From the NCBI GenBank assembly GCA_008330645.1, contig VLTN01000085.1, positions 1 through 64,000 of the forward strand: a stretch of 64,000 nucleotides of DNA, in the 5' to 3' direction. Within the stretch, counting starts at the first letter, position 1. Each line of letters opens with the position of its first letter. Positions 10,069 through 20,500 of the stretch are shown one piece after another. The position numbers were made by a program, and so were the translations under genes. The notes under the pieces were generated by a model. It made no database searches. It was not told where the DNA came from and worked only from the letters and a program-made list of their open reading frames with translations. This stretch comes from Cafeteria roenbergensis. Its lineage: Eukaryota; Sar; Bigyra; Bicosoecida; Cafeteriaceae.

Positions 10069-10085
10069 CTGCTCGGGACTGTGAC

Positions 10086-10605
10086 CGATAACGCCACCGA
10101 TTCGTCCTGGTGCGTGTGATCGTAGGGAATGGCGATCACACATCCAGCAGTGGCCAAATGGGCACCTGCTAGGTGTCCGGCGCCAGCAGGCTAGGAGTGG
10201 CAGTGCCTTGCTCGGAGTCTGCACCCCAGGGGCACTGAAACCTCGCAAGCCACCTCCCAGCCTGCCGCGGGATGGGCGGGCGGGTCACGAATGCGGCTTT
10301 GCTCTCACACGACCTCAATGCCGACCGCAACGGGCCCTGGGGTGCTGCGCGAACGTTCGCACGGCACGGCGGGCAAAGCGAAGCGCACGCTGCGCGCGCC
10401 TTGCCGGCGAGCTGCTTGTCTTGGCCGCCGGTGCGGGCGGGTAGACTCGAGCTCGGGGCCCTCTGGGTCACGTCGGGGGCAGCCCCAGCACGCTGTGGGG
10501 AAGCCGCGTAGCCCAAGAGAGTGTCGAGACGATGCCAGATGACTTTGTCTGTTTTGTCGGGGTAGAATCTACGTCTGCGGACAAATATGAACGCAACCGG
10601 TTGCC
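10086..10605 (+). repeat. ~520-bp direct repeat, right copy
   Basis: Same block as 7926-8447, beginning 18 bp after the ankyrin stop codon and ending GGACAAATATGAACGCAACC. It keeps the GTGATCG/CGATCAC inverted repeat (~10116-10139). The two copies frame exactly one gene. Confidence 0.85.
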
Positions 10606-10628
10606 GAACTGACACGAGTGTTCAGCCC

Positions 10629-10652
10629 ACCCCCCCCCCCAACGATGCTCAT
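10629..10652 (+). repeat. Solitary LINE-tail-like motif
   Basis: A run of C followed by AACGATGCTCAT (one T to C change from the LINE tail), 24 bp after the right direct repeat. No LINE body lies to its left. It may be an empty target site or a copy reduced to its tail. Confidence 0.6.
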
Positions 10653-10731
10653 TCAGCAACGCACAATCACTCATTCGCGGCATGCCAGCGCTTTCAAGGC
10701 CAGCGGGCACCTGCCTCCTGTCCTCCTATGT

Positions 10732-13700
10732 CTACTTGCCAGAACTTTTCGGCATGGGCTTGCTGTAGTGCTTGATGCCCGTTGCTGACGCGAACTTCTT
10801 CACCCGTGCTGGCCACACGTCCAGCATCACCTCATGGTCGGCGACAATCGGGACAACGTAAACAGGAACGCCGTTTGCTTCGGACTTGAACGGGTGAAGA
10901 CCTGCAGCTATCTTCCAGATCGGATCAGCTCCGGGACTTATTGCACGAGCGGCACGCGCTGCCCTGCTGAGCGCATCGACCGTTGGAGGCTGCCACACGT
11001 CTTCTGACGCAGCTTGGAGCGCCTTGAGCCAGTTCGAAGAGTCGTGCGCGAGACCAGTTTTCTTGCAAGTGACCAGGCAGTTCCAGACCACGATGCAAGC
11101 CAAGCCGTCCGCCTGACTTGTCAGCACGCTCTGGAGGAGCGACATCTTTGGATCACTAGAGCCGTCGTCTCGGAAGCTTTCGTTCATCTGCCGCAGAATC
11201 GCCGCCACCTGGCCAGGATACAGAGTGGGTGGCTCACCCTTGTCGCTCGACACTTTCACCTGCACACGAATGACGTGGCGAGTCTTGGAGCCATCCAGAG
11301 CGTCCAGCTCGAGAACAGCGACGGCGTCAGCACCAAACTTGTCTGGCATCTCCTTGAAGAACTTGTCCATGGGGAGGGCCTGCCCGCTATCAGATGCCTC
11401 GACCTTGAGCGGCGGAAGGAGCTGCACTGCAATCGACTTGGCAGCCTCGGACGGGCCAACCGCGGAACGGAGGGAGGCTTCACTGGCCGGCCAAGCATCC
11501 TGCCCTTCTGCTGTGATGGTGGCTGACTCCAGATCACTCAGCCAACAAGAGATTGACGAGCTGGCGTCGCCGGCGGCTTTGAACGTTGGCAAGTGAGGCT
11601 GCGAAGATATGCAGCGCTTCAGGAAGGCCCCTGTGCCCATCTCACAGATGCCCTCTACTGCAAGCAACTCCATGGCTTCACCCGACGCGCCCGTGGCATC
11701 CAGCATGGCCAAAATCTGGCGAGGATGCAGCCCGCAGGACCCCATCTCGTCAAGCACTCTCAGCGAGAGCAGCCGCATGAAGTTTGAGCTCAGCCTGAAT
11801 CTCTCAGGCTCGGCTTGGTGAAGGATGCCAAGGTCCACGAGGCGTTCGGCTTCCACTCTGGCGTCCTGGCCAAAGTCCTTCCGCTTGGACAGCTCCTTGA
11901 ACTCGTCGTTCAAAAGCGGCAGCAGGGACGACTTGAGTGCCTGACACGCCAGTTGATAATTTCTACCATTGGGCAGGATTACGAATCCTGTCACGATTAG
12001 TTTGGCCAGGGGGCTCTCCGTTGCACGCTCGAAAGCGGATGCCTCAGCCAATTCTATCTGACTCAATGGATCCCATTGTTCATCAGCACTCTGCTGTGCA
12101 CGGCCAAGCGTTTCCACCAACACACTGGCAGAGGGTCGCAGATTGTCCAGCACGGCGGCCAGCACCTTCCACGCTGGGCGATTGCGCAGCTGGTCCAGCT
12201 GCTCGGCATTCGCAGGCGGCTCGGCATGCAGCTCTCCACGAAGCTCGTTGACGATGCGAGGAATGTCGCTCAGCGTGCTCTTCCTCAGCTCTGGGAGGCA
12301 TGAGAGCATGAATCGAACAGCCTGGTCCCCGGTAAAGCGCTGCAAGTTTCCAAGGTAGGTGATCTTGATGGCATTGTCGCAGAGTAGGTGGCCCTCTAGT
12401 CCTTTGTACACGTGGATGCGAGGATCATCCAGAACCGACTCGGGGCTCAGAAGCACCCTAAGGCCGATCGTTGAGGATACCATGACGATCGTCTCAAAAT
12501 CTGGAACAGCGTTCATGAGACCGGTCAGCTGGGTTCGGAACAGTTGTGCCATTGGGCTGGACTTGTAGAACTCTAGAATCTCGTCCATAATCAGGAAAAT
12601 GCGGACTTTGCGACCGACCGTTGAGGTGGCCCCACTGATCACCGCATCAAACGTGCGAACCCAGCTCCTTGGATCCCAGGGGTTGCTCTCCATGTTGCGC
12701 TCCAGCCGGGTGCCACGCAGCAGTCCTGCCTGCCACAGCGCGAACTGGACGCAAGCAGCAGGATGCGGAACGAATCCACCTTGGTTGTCGGCAGCCTCGA
12801 CGACAGACTGAAGACCTGAGCCGTCGATCTTGACCACGACAACGTCGAACAGGCAAGAGCTTGGAATGCTATTGACTACCGCCTTTGCTGCTTCCCAAAC
12901 GAGCGTGGTCTTGCCGGAGCCCTTGGGCCCAAACAGGAGCTTTACATTCGTGGAGGTTCTTCGTCGCTCTCGAAAGGCGAGGTCGAAGATGCCCTCAACC
13001 GCATTGCACGCAACATCGGTGCGCAAATACGTTCCAAGGAACAAGGACAGCCTAGGGTCCGTCTGTGCAGTGCGGAGCGATTTCCATGCAAGCTTGGCAG
13101 CCTGTAGCTCGTCGTAGCCTGCAAGCTGACCAGACTGGCGACAGCTCGAAGAGTACTCAACCACTGCACTCATGGCTGTCACGAAAGTGACCCTCTTCTC
13201 CTGCTCCTCGGCCTTCAGCAGCAGCTTCTTGGCGTGCTCCTGCACCGTGGCGATGGTGGACGGCTTGACCATGACCTCCGCGAAGCCTCCGGCCACGGAC
13301 TGCAGGTGGCCCAGCCGGTGCCACTTGGCCAGCTGCGCCTTGCCGCCGGGCATGTCCAGAGTCACCCTGGCATGCTGAAGCACGGCGTCGATGTCGGTGC
13401 AGTGGGAGAGCTCGATGCTGGCGGTGCCGAGCCTTCCAAGCAGCGGGATGATGTCCTCGTTGTCGGCAGAGCGGAGTCCCTTGGCAGCAGCCATTTCCAC
13501 AATGAACTCGAAGTGGTCTTGCCCAAGCTCAACCCGCGCGCGGGCGTTCTTCGGCGAGGCAAAGGACAACGAGAGAGTTCCCAGGGCCAGACCCACGGCG
13601 TCGCGCCTTGCAAACTCTCTGGGCGTGTTGTCGGCAGCCCATTGGTCGGTGTCTGTCGAAAACAGCTGGGAGCCAGCTTCCGGCGCCGCGGAGCTCAGAG

Positions 13701-13911
13701 GCCGCACCGGGACGGAACGAGCATCCCCCGTGCCGTTGTAAAAAACCGTGGAACATGCGCTCCAAAGCATGCGGCACAGGGGCTCGCTTGCGCCACTCAG
13801 GACGGCGACTGGCTGGAACAAGGGCAGCCGCGCCGAAACCGCCGGCCGCGCGCTTGCGGACATCGCAGCCCGCCACACCCGCCCTGCGCCCCGTGAGCCC
13901 TGCCCCAGCAT
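10732..13911 (-). CDS. P-loop NTPase with restriction-endonuclease-like C terminus (Crinkler/RHS-like)
   Basis: One exon, 1059 residues, ATG at 13911. A helical N-terminal region precedes a P-loop NTPase: Walker A GPKGSGKT at residues 328-335 and Walker B VRIFLIMDE ending at residue 444. A helical, probably winged-helix region follows. The last ~220 residues hold FGADAVAVLELDA (~857) and VIRVQVKVS (~880-888), which fit the D...(Q/E)xK pattern of the PD-(D/E)xK nuclease fold. A fused NTPase and REase is the described architecture of Crinkler-type effectors and of trypanosome retrotransposon-hot-spot (RHS) proteins. No signal peptide or LxLFLAK-type leader is visible. The frame is intact. Family assignment rests on motif order only; another STAND-like ATPase remains possible. 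The LINE array is ~3 kb away. Confidence 0.6.
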   Translation of the reverse strand: MLGQGSRGAGRVWRAAMSASARPAVSARLPLFQPVAVLSGASEPLCRMLWSACSTVFYNGTGDARSVPVRPLSSAAPEAGSQLFSTDTDQWAADNTPREFARRDAVGLALGTLSLSFASPKNARARVELGQDHFEFIVEMAAAKGLRSADNEDIIPLLGRLGTASIELSHCTDIDAVLQHARVTLDMPGGKAQLAKWHRLGHLQSVAGGFAEVMVKPSTIATVQEHAKKLLLKAEEQEKRVTFVTAMSAVVEYSSSCRQSGQLAGYDELQAAKLAWKSLRTAQTDPRLSLFLGTYLRTDVACNAVEGIFDLAFRERRRTSTNVKLLFGPKGSGKTTLVWEAAKAVVNSIPSSCLFDVVVVKIDGSGLQSVVEAADNQGGFVPHPAACVQFALWQAGLLRGTRLERNMESNPWDPRSWVRTFDAVISGATSTVGRKVRIFLIMDEILEFYKSSPMAQLFRTQLTGLMNAVPDFETIVMVSSTIGLRVLLSPESVLDDPRIHVYKGLEGHLLCDNAIKITYLGNLQRFTGDQAVRFMLSCLPELRKSTLSDIPRIVNELRGELHAEPPANAEQLDQLRNRPAWKVLAAVLDNLRPSASVLVETLGRAQQSADEQWDPLSQIELAEASAFERATESPLAKLIVTGFVILPNGRNYQLACQALKSSLLPLLNDEFKELSKRKDFGQDARVEAERLVDLGILHQAEPERFRLSSNFMRLLSLRVLDEMGSCGLHPRQILAMLDATGASGEAMELLAVEGICEMGTGAFLKRCISSQPHLPTFKAAGDASSSISCWLSDLESATITAEGQDAWPASEASLRSAVGPSEAAKSIAVQLLPPLKVEASDSGQALPMDKFFKEMPDKFGADAVAVLELDALDGSKTRHVIRVQVKVSSDKGEPPTLYPGQVAAILRQMNESFRDDGSSDPKMSLLQSVLTSQADGLACIVVWNCLVTCKKTGLAHDSSNWLKALQAASEDVWQPPTVDALSRAARAARAISPGADPIWKIAAGLHPFKSEANGVPVYVVPIVADHEVMLDVWPARVKKFASATGIKHYSKPMPKSSGK

Positions 13912-14489
13912 GGCAAGCTCGGCGAGACGCGAGGAAGGTTGCCCTCTGTGGGCTTGTCAGCGTCGCGGGCGGCCTCCTGGGAGTCCGCGGGCGCAGCAAA
14001 GGCGAGTGCGCTTGGCAAGTTCGCCGTCGTCACGCTTAAATGCTGGCCTGCAGCTCTGCCCGATTCAGCAGAGAGCAGAGCCAGCTAAGACCAGCAGAAC
14101 CGCGAGCAAACAAACTGGGCCGCGCCTGCAGCACGGCCACCGCCCAACCGCCCCGCAGCAAACTGTGGGGTTTCCTGCGTCTCGTGGCACAGAGCCGTTG
14201 GTTGGCTTCGCCCGCTTTCCATTTGTGTCAGCTTTGACTTCTGCGGCGGCCGGCCAGACAGGCTTGCCTGCAGCCATTCGCTCTGGCGGCGCAGCCATCA
14301 GGGCCGCGTTGCTCGAGTGCGTGAGGAGCCGAGCCACCGATTGAACGGACGCAACAGCGATGGTCTGGGCGTCCCGTTTGTGGCCTGGGCGCGTGCACTC
14401 AGAGACGGAAGCAGCAAAGCAAACGGGGGGAAAGAGGGCGAAGCACCCACACAGACACGGCTTCGGGCGGAGGGGGGGGGCAACACTCC
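13912..14489. other. Intergenic region between NTPase start and LARP end
   Basis: About 580 bp that should hold the NTPase promoter and the LARP 3' UTR (a poly-G run at ~14472-14480 lies just past the LARP stop). No further gene is visible. Confidence 0.5.
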
Positions 14490-16209
14490 TCACTGCTTGT
14501 TCTTGCGCTGGAGCACCGCCGCAAACGTGGTGCCACTGGATCCCCAAGAGGCCTTCGGGGCTGCGGCCGCGGGAGCAGGGGCTGCGGCGGCCTCAGCAGT
14601 TGCAGGTGCCTCGGAAGCCTTGGGGGGGGCGGCCGCGGCTGCGTCGTCTTCGGCAGTCTCAGGAGCAGTTGCCGTGGAGGCATTGGCAGCCTTGCCTGAT
14701 GGCCCTGAGTGGCCCTTGACAACCACAGGCTTGGGGGCTGTTGCCGGTGCAGAGCGGAGCAGAGCTGCCGCGTAGGGTGCAGGCTTGGACGACTGCGCCG
14801 CCTTTGCGTCCGATCCCGGTGCAGCTGCGCCAGTTGAGCTGGCAGGCTGGACATCGCCGGCTCCCGCCTGAGAGTCTGCTCCGTCGGCCGATGCCTCGGC
14901 GCGACCGCGCGGGCGCGACGGCTTGGGAGAGAACGCGCTGGCCATCATTTCGGCCATCTCGTGCTCGCCGGGGGCTGTCGTGGCGCCCTGGGGAGGCTCG
15001 AACTGGCCAAGCACCTCAACCCCGCGCGCGGCGGCTGCTGACGACTTGCGATGGCGGCGCTCCGCGTCGCCGTAGTGCATAGACGTCACGTCCACAGAGG
15101 CGACGGAGTCGAAGCGAGGGCGTCCGGATGCCAGCGAGGCTTCAACGCTCTGGGTGCGCTGGCGGTGCAGCAGCTCAGGGTTGGGCCGCTTCGAGTAAAT
15201 GGCGGAAAAGGCCTCCACTCGAGCTGCCTCAGGAAGCGCCACGTCCTCGGGCCGGGTTCCCATGCCCTGGGCGATGGCGAGGATCTGGTCGGCCGTGTAG
15301 GTCACGGCGGGAAGGTGCGTGGGAACCGCAGGAGCGAAGCCTGCCGAGGCCATCGGCCCGACCAGGTCGCCAGACGCCACTGCAGCTGCCACGGCAAGGG
15401 GCGCACCAGAGCTGGCGCCAGGTGCGCTGGAGCCTGCCGCGCGGCTCTGTGGGCCGTAGGCGTAGGCGGGCACGCTGCCGGCTGCGGCGGAGCCAGCCGA
15501 CGATGACACGGGGGCGGGTGCCGGCGCGCCAGCAGTCGACGCGGTCGTTCCGCTTGCGCCAGACGACCCCGCGGCGGCAGCGGCGTTGCGGCTGGAGGCC
15601 GCGACGATGACGCGGAGCGCGTTCTCGCTCTTGAGCCTCATGCGGAGCGGCTCGCCGCGGAACTGCTTGCCACGAAGGGCGCGGATCGCGGCCTGCGCTT
15701 CCTTCTCCGAGGCCATGGTCACGAACCAAATGTCGCCCACGTCGGACCGGACCGACACCGGCTTCGGGCACCCGTCTACGCCAGTGAAAATGCCAGAGAT
15801 CGCCTCCTCGCCCACGTCGGCGGCGATCTCCCGAAGGATGATGGTGGTCCGCTCAGAGTGGATGTTGGGGCGCACCATGCCCTCAGTGGGGTCCAAAGCC
15901 ACCGCCGAAGACGTGCGAAGGGCATCGCGAATGACGTCCAGGTCCGTGGTCATGGCCCGCACGCGAGCAAAGTCTGCCACGACGCGCAGCGGGACGAAAA
16001 ACTGAGCGTTCATTTGGGACACGAGGAACTGGTCCTGGGTCAGGTTCTCCTTGGAAAAGTAGTGCTCAATCTGGGTTCGCACGGAGGCGAGCAGCTCGTC
16101 TCCGCTGAGCTCGGTCGGCGCCACGGCCGACGCTGCGGGAAGAACGGAGCGCCACGGGAAAGGCCAGAAACAAGTGCTTTACACCAATGCGTTGGCAAGC
16201 GGATTGCAT
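14490..16209 (-). CDS. LARP4-like La-related RNA-binding protein (two exons: 16209-16185, 16132-14490)
   Basis: The protein has a La module: a La motif at about residues 22-96 (QIEHYFSKENL, then FVPLRVVADF) followed by an RRM-like domain at about 103-181 (TTIILREIA, IWFVTMASEKEAQAAI, RGKQFRGEPLRMRLKSE). The order and wording match LARP4/4B, which bind poly(A) and PABP and stabilise mRNA in the cytoplasm. The remaining ~370 residues are Ala/Ser/Pro-rich, ending FAAVLQRKNKQ. The long frame has no ATG. A 25-nt exon (ATG at 16209, coding MQSACQRI plus one base) with donor GTGTAAAG, a 52-nt intron and acceptor TTCTTCCCGCAG joins in phase, giving 555 residues. The first exon is inference; the family call is strong. 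I see no PAM2 motif. Confidence 0.82.
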
Positions 16210-17520
16210 CGTATTCGCAGGCTTTGCGCGTGCGCGCAAAACGCAAGATGCAAGGCCGCCGCGCTTTGCGACCCTGCATCAGGAGAGGCGATTGCTTGCG
16301 CCAAGCGCTCCCACATGGTCGGCCGCCCGCCCCATACCTGCTTCTCTCCCCGCCCCCCCACCCCCCCACCCCCCCGCTCCGCTCACTGCCATCGGCAAAG
16401 GCCCCGACCCCGGCCTCAGGCTGGGGCCCACAGGGGCGCCCCCGGGGAGGGGGGCAGCCCGGCGGCTCGCGAGCTCGCTTCGCGAGCACACACGCTCGTC
16501 ACGGCCGAGGAGCTCTGCCCTGCTTGGCCACGCGACGAAGACCGTCGTTGCGTGCCGTGAGCGGGCCGTGGCGCTGGCCCTCAACGCCGCAGATGGGCAA
16601 CACTGCGGCCAGGGCAGGGACGGCCGCGCCCGCGAGGGCCTGCCTGTCCCCGTCACAGGGTCAGGCATCGCCGCGGCGTCCACGCCGCGCAGCAAAGGCA
16701 GGGCCAAAAGGCGGCTGCCCCGGCGCAGCGCGCCCGTCCCGCGCTGCGGTGGCTCCCTGGGAGAGAGAAACCCCTCGCGCTGCGCTGCACAGCGGGCTCA
16801 CAGGTCACACGCGCGTCTTCCTGGCCAGCCATCTCGCCTGCCCGTGGCTTGGTGAGTGGCGGGAGAGCGCGTGACGGCAGCAGGATGGCCGGCGGGCTGA
16901 TTGCTTGCGAGCCAGCAAACATCTCAGGCGGCTGACGCTGCTGGCCTCTGTGAACAAGGCGGAGCAACTCTATGGCGGCGTCACCGCCGAGGCACCGCGC
17001 GGGCCGCAGCTTTTCCAAAAGCCAGCAGCTGGGTCAATGGTCGGGGGAAAGCTGGGGGCTTGCGCTGGCGGTCGAGCGAGGGCCTCGTTGCGACATTGGG
17101 ACGCGGCCAGGATGCTCAGCCTCCGGCTGAGTTTGCACAAGTATGGCTGCGGCAAGCGGCCCGACTCGGGGGCTGGGGACTGGTGCGGGAGTCCCTGGCA
17201 CCCTCCCCTTCCTTGCTTCGCTGCACATCCGCACACTGGGTGCCAGCCGTCGCGGGTGCCGCCTCTTTTCATGCCAGCGCGCGACATGGAGACCCATCGC
17301 AACACGAACACAGTCTTGCTCTGCCAACGGCGGCGCCAGCCTCGGAGCGCAATCGCGCGCAGCCGCCTTGCGACACTGCCACAGAGGCTGCGCTTGGGGA
17401 GTTTGTGCGCGATTGCGCCCGCGACGCAAGGCCCGCGCGGCCCGCCCTTTTCTTGCTGGGAGGGGGTTTGCTCCATCCGCTGACTGTTGGGCAGTGTTGT
17501 TTGCCGAGGTCAACCGCGGC
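16210..17520. other. 1.3-kb divergent intergenic region
   Basis: This region separates the LARP-like gene (minus) from the giant gene (plus) and must hold both promoters. It contains C-rich tracts near 16350-16378 and a GTGAGT after CCGTGGCTTG (~16852) that could be a 5' UTR donor. I see no conserved coding signal; frames here have GC-driven composition only. Confidence 0.45.
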
Positions 17521-20500
17521 ATGGCCTCGGAAGCGTCTGTGGACGTGACAAGTGAGGGACGCAGAAAGCTGCCAGCCGCGGGGTTTGGCCTTGCCCTTTC
17601 CAGTCCAGGACCGTGCGCGCCAGCGGGAATGGCTGCGGCTGGCACCACAAAAGCAGGCCGAGCGGAAGCAGGGCCACAACAACGCTGCCCCCACCCCGCC
17701 CATGATGGCGCTCGGGCAATCCCCAGAGGCACGATGGTTGCCACGGAGTCGGGCGATGCCCACAGTTGCCCCCCCACCATCGCTCCCCGCCTTTCGTGCC
17801 CGCTGCAGTCCATGGCGTGAGAGGCTTCAACGCGGACCGGCGGTCCGAGACGCTGTCCATCCGAGCGTCGCTGGCCAAGCCCGGGGCGCCATCGAGCGTT
17901 CGGGACAAGCGCGGCGTGCGCATTCCGAGCGCGATTGGCCAGGGTTCGCGATCCGCGGCTGCGCTTTCGCCGCCCGTCGCGTTCCATTTCGGTCTCGGGG
18001 CCGCCGGCCCGAGCGACGCTGCGGGGTTTGCCGGGCACCGCGTCGAGCTGTCGGTTGCGTGCGCTGCTCGGGGGGCAGGGGGGTCGTTTGGCTCAGTCCT
18101 GGGGAGCCTTGGCATCGGGGGCAGCGGCGGTCCAACTCGCCACATCGGTGCGTGGTCTGCTGCTCTTGACGACGAAGCTCGGGCACCCGCCTCCCAGCGC
18201 CGCTGGGTACGCTTGCTGTCGGCAAGCGGGGACGATGCAGGAGAGGCAGAGGTGACGACGGTTGTCAAGTGCGCCGGCACGGCTGTGGACGAGCTCTTCG
18301 GAGACGACGCCTTCAGCCTGGGCTCCGGCTCGCCGCGGTCTTCGCCTCGCAAGGACGACGTGGCAGCCGGCAAGGCAGGTGTGCCGACAAAGGACAGGAA
18401 CCCCGCTGCTGGTGCGAATGTGCCAGACGCGAGCCGAGCCAGTGCGCAGTCCAGTGCTTCCGTTGCGACTGCCTTGCCACGCGCCAGCGCCACGGCAGGG
18501 CCGGACAGCAAGGGTTCGCCGGCCGATGCTGCAGCCAAAGGCAAGGCCAGTGGTGGTGCAGTCTCTCCGGCGGCGGGGCCCAGCGAAGCCTCAATCGAGC
18601 GCCTGCGCGCCCGCGCGAGGCGCGAGCCCCCCCTCAAGCCCGCTAGCTTCCAAGAGGCCCTTCTGGAAGCCAAGGCGGTCCCCCACGGAACGCTGCTGGC
18701 GGCTCTTCGAAAGCCAGTCGTGGCTGCAGTGCGCGCCAAAGGCCTCAGCCTCCGCGACAAAATTGTTGAGGAGGACGCAGCCGCGATGGCCAGGCACGTG
18801 TGGGACCAGCTCACCCAGTCCAGCGACGCGCCCGCGCGGCCTCCTGCCAGGTTTGCTGCCGGCGACAGGGTCACCGTCAAGTTCGGGCTGGCCTCCAAGA
18901 AGGGCACGGTTGTGGCGCTCGTGTCCAGTGCTCCCGCCTCCGCTGCCGCATCCCGGGGCACGACGTCGAACGAATACAAGGTCAAGACGGACAGCGGGGA
19001 CTTTTTGGAGCCGGTTGACGAGAGCAAGCTCACGCTGGCATCGCCAAAGGCCCATCGCAAGCCTGACAAAGCAGCCAATCTCCAGGGCAGCGCCGACTCT
19101 GCTGCTTCACCGCGCCCGGGCTCGAGCTCCACCAAGGCCGCGCAGGAGGACGAGCTGGAGAGGCTGCTCGGAAACCTCCCGTCGCCAAGCCCGGACCAGC
19201 CTGGCCAGCGCAAGGATGCGGAGCCCTCTGCGGCCACACCCGGCCAGAGAGCGGCCAGCGAGCGGGGGTTTGCCGTCGGCGATCGGGTGTCCATCCCAGC
19301 GAGAAGCAGTGGAGCCGGCCGCACCCTGGGCACCGTTACGGGCGTTTTCGCGAGCGGAGGTCTCGTTGAGGTGCGGCCGGACCCAGGCCAGCCGGATGTG
19401 CTGAGCCGGCGCGTCAGCCGGAGGCACGTGCGCCGCGAACCTGGCTCGCCGGAGGGTGCGCCTGGAAGCGCGCATACCAAGCCGGCACCGGGCGCTCCCG
19501 AGGCGCGGAAAGCTGAGCACGTGGGTTCGACCTCAGCGGGCCAGCCGGCAACGCGCCCGGCGGCTGGGCTGCCAGAGGGCGCGGCCGGGATGGCTGCCCA
19601 GCGTCGGGTGCTTGCCGCAGACCAGGACGCGTCGGCGGCACGCGCGGCCGAGCTGTCTGAGCTGCTCCAGCAGGTGCTCGTTCGGCTGCCGAAGTCTGGG
19701 CAGCCGTCGGCCAAGGACGCGGATGACGAGGCCGGGGAGGAGAGCCGCCCGTCGAGCCCGCTGCTGGCCCCGTCGCTGCGCCGCCGGCTGGAGGACGCCT
19801 TTTTCCGGAACAGCTCCAAAGGCAAGCCTGGAGCCGAGCGGGTGCTTCCGCTGCCCAGGCTGGGAGACGCGATGGCAGCCACTGGGCGTCGCGTAGACCT
19901 GCACGCCCTTCGCGCCTGGACGCACGCAGTGGGGTTGCGCTCTGACGACGCGCTGTCGCTTGCGGAGTTTCGCCGAGCATTCCACGACGTGTGCGTTGCC
20001 CCGCTGCTGAGGGGAGCGGCCCCCGCGCCGGCGACGGTGCCTCCCGTTGCGGCGCGCCCGGCGCTGAGGCAGGCCTTGCCGCGCGCGACACATCGTTCGC
20101 CCGCAGCCAGGCTGGAGCCCGTCGACGAGGCGCGGCCTGCCGCGGCCCGGGCCGAGCCGCTCCCGTCCCTGGCCGCCGCTGCTGCATCCATGCGCCTTAG
20201 CCACAGCTGCGCGGCATGCAGCGGGGCGGGGACGTCGCCCGCTGGCTCGGAACAAGAGGCGTGCGGCGCGTGTGGCGGCTCCGGCCTCGTACAGCTCAGC
20301 CTCGCACAAGCCACGCGTGCGCTCGGCGCAGGGCGGCCGCGCCAGATTTGCGAATCCCTGGGACGCTTCGTTGACGCCTTCAGGGCCGTTGCGGCGGCGT
20401 CGAGGGCAGCACCCGCTTCGCGCGGAGCGCAGCCCGCTGGGTCCGTTCCGGTCAGCCAGCTGCGGCGGCTGCTCGCGAAGCTGGGCCGGGCCGACGACCC

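Noticed and set aside
7926-10605. Direct repeats as long terminal repeats of an element carrying the ankyrin gene
   Set aside because: No polymerase, integrase, recombinase or primer-binding site lies between them; the enclosed gene is a spliced host-like gene.
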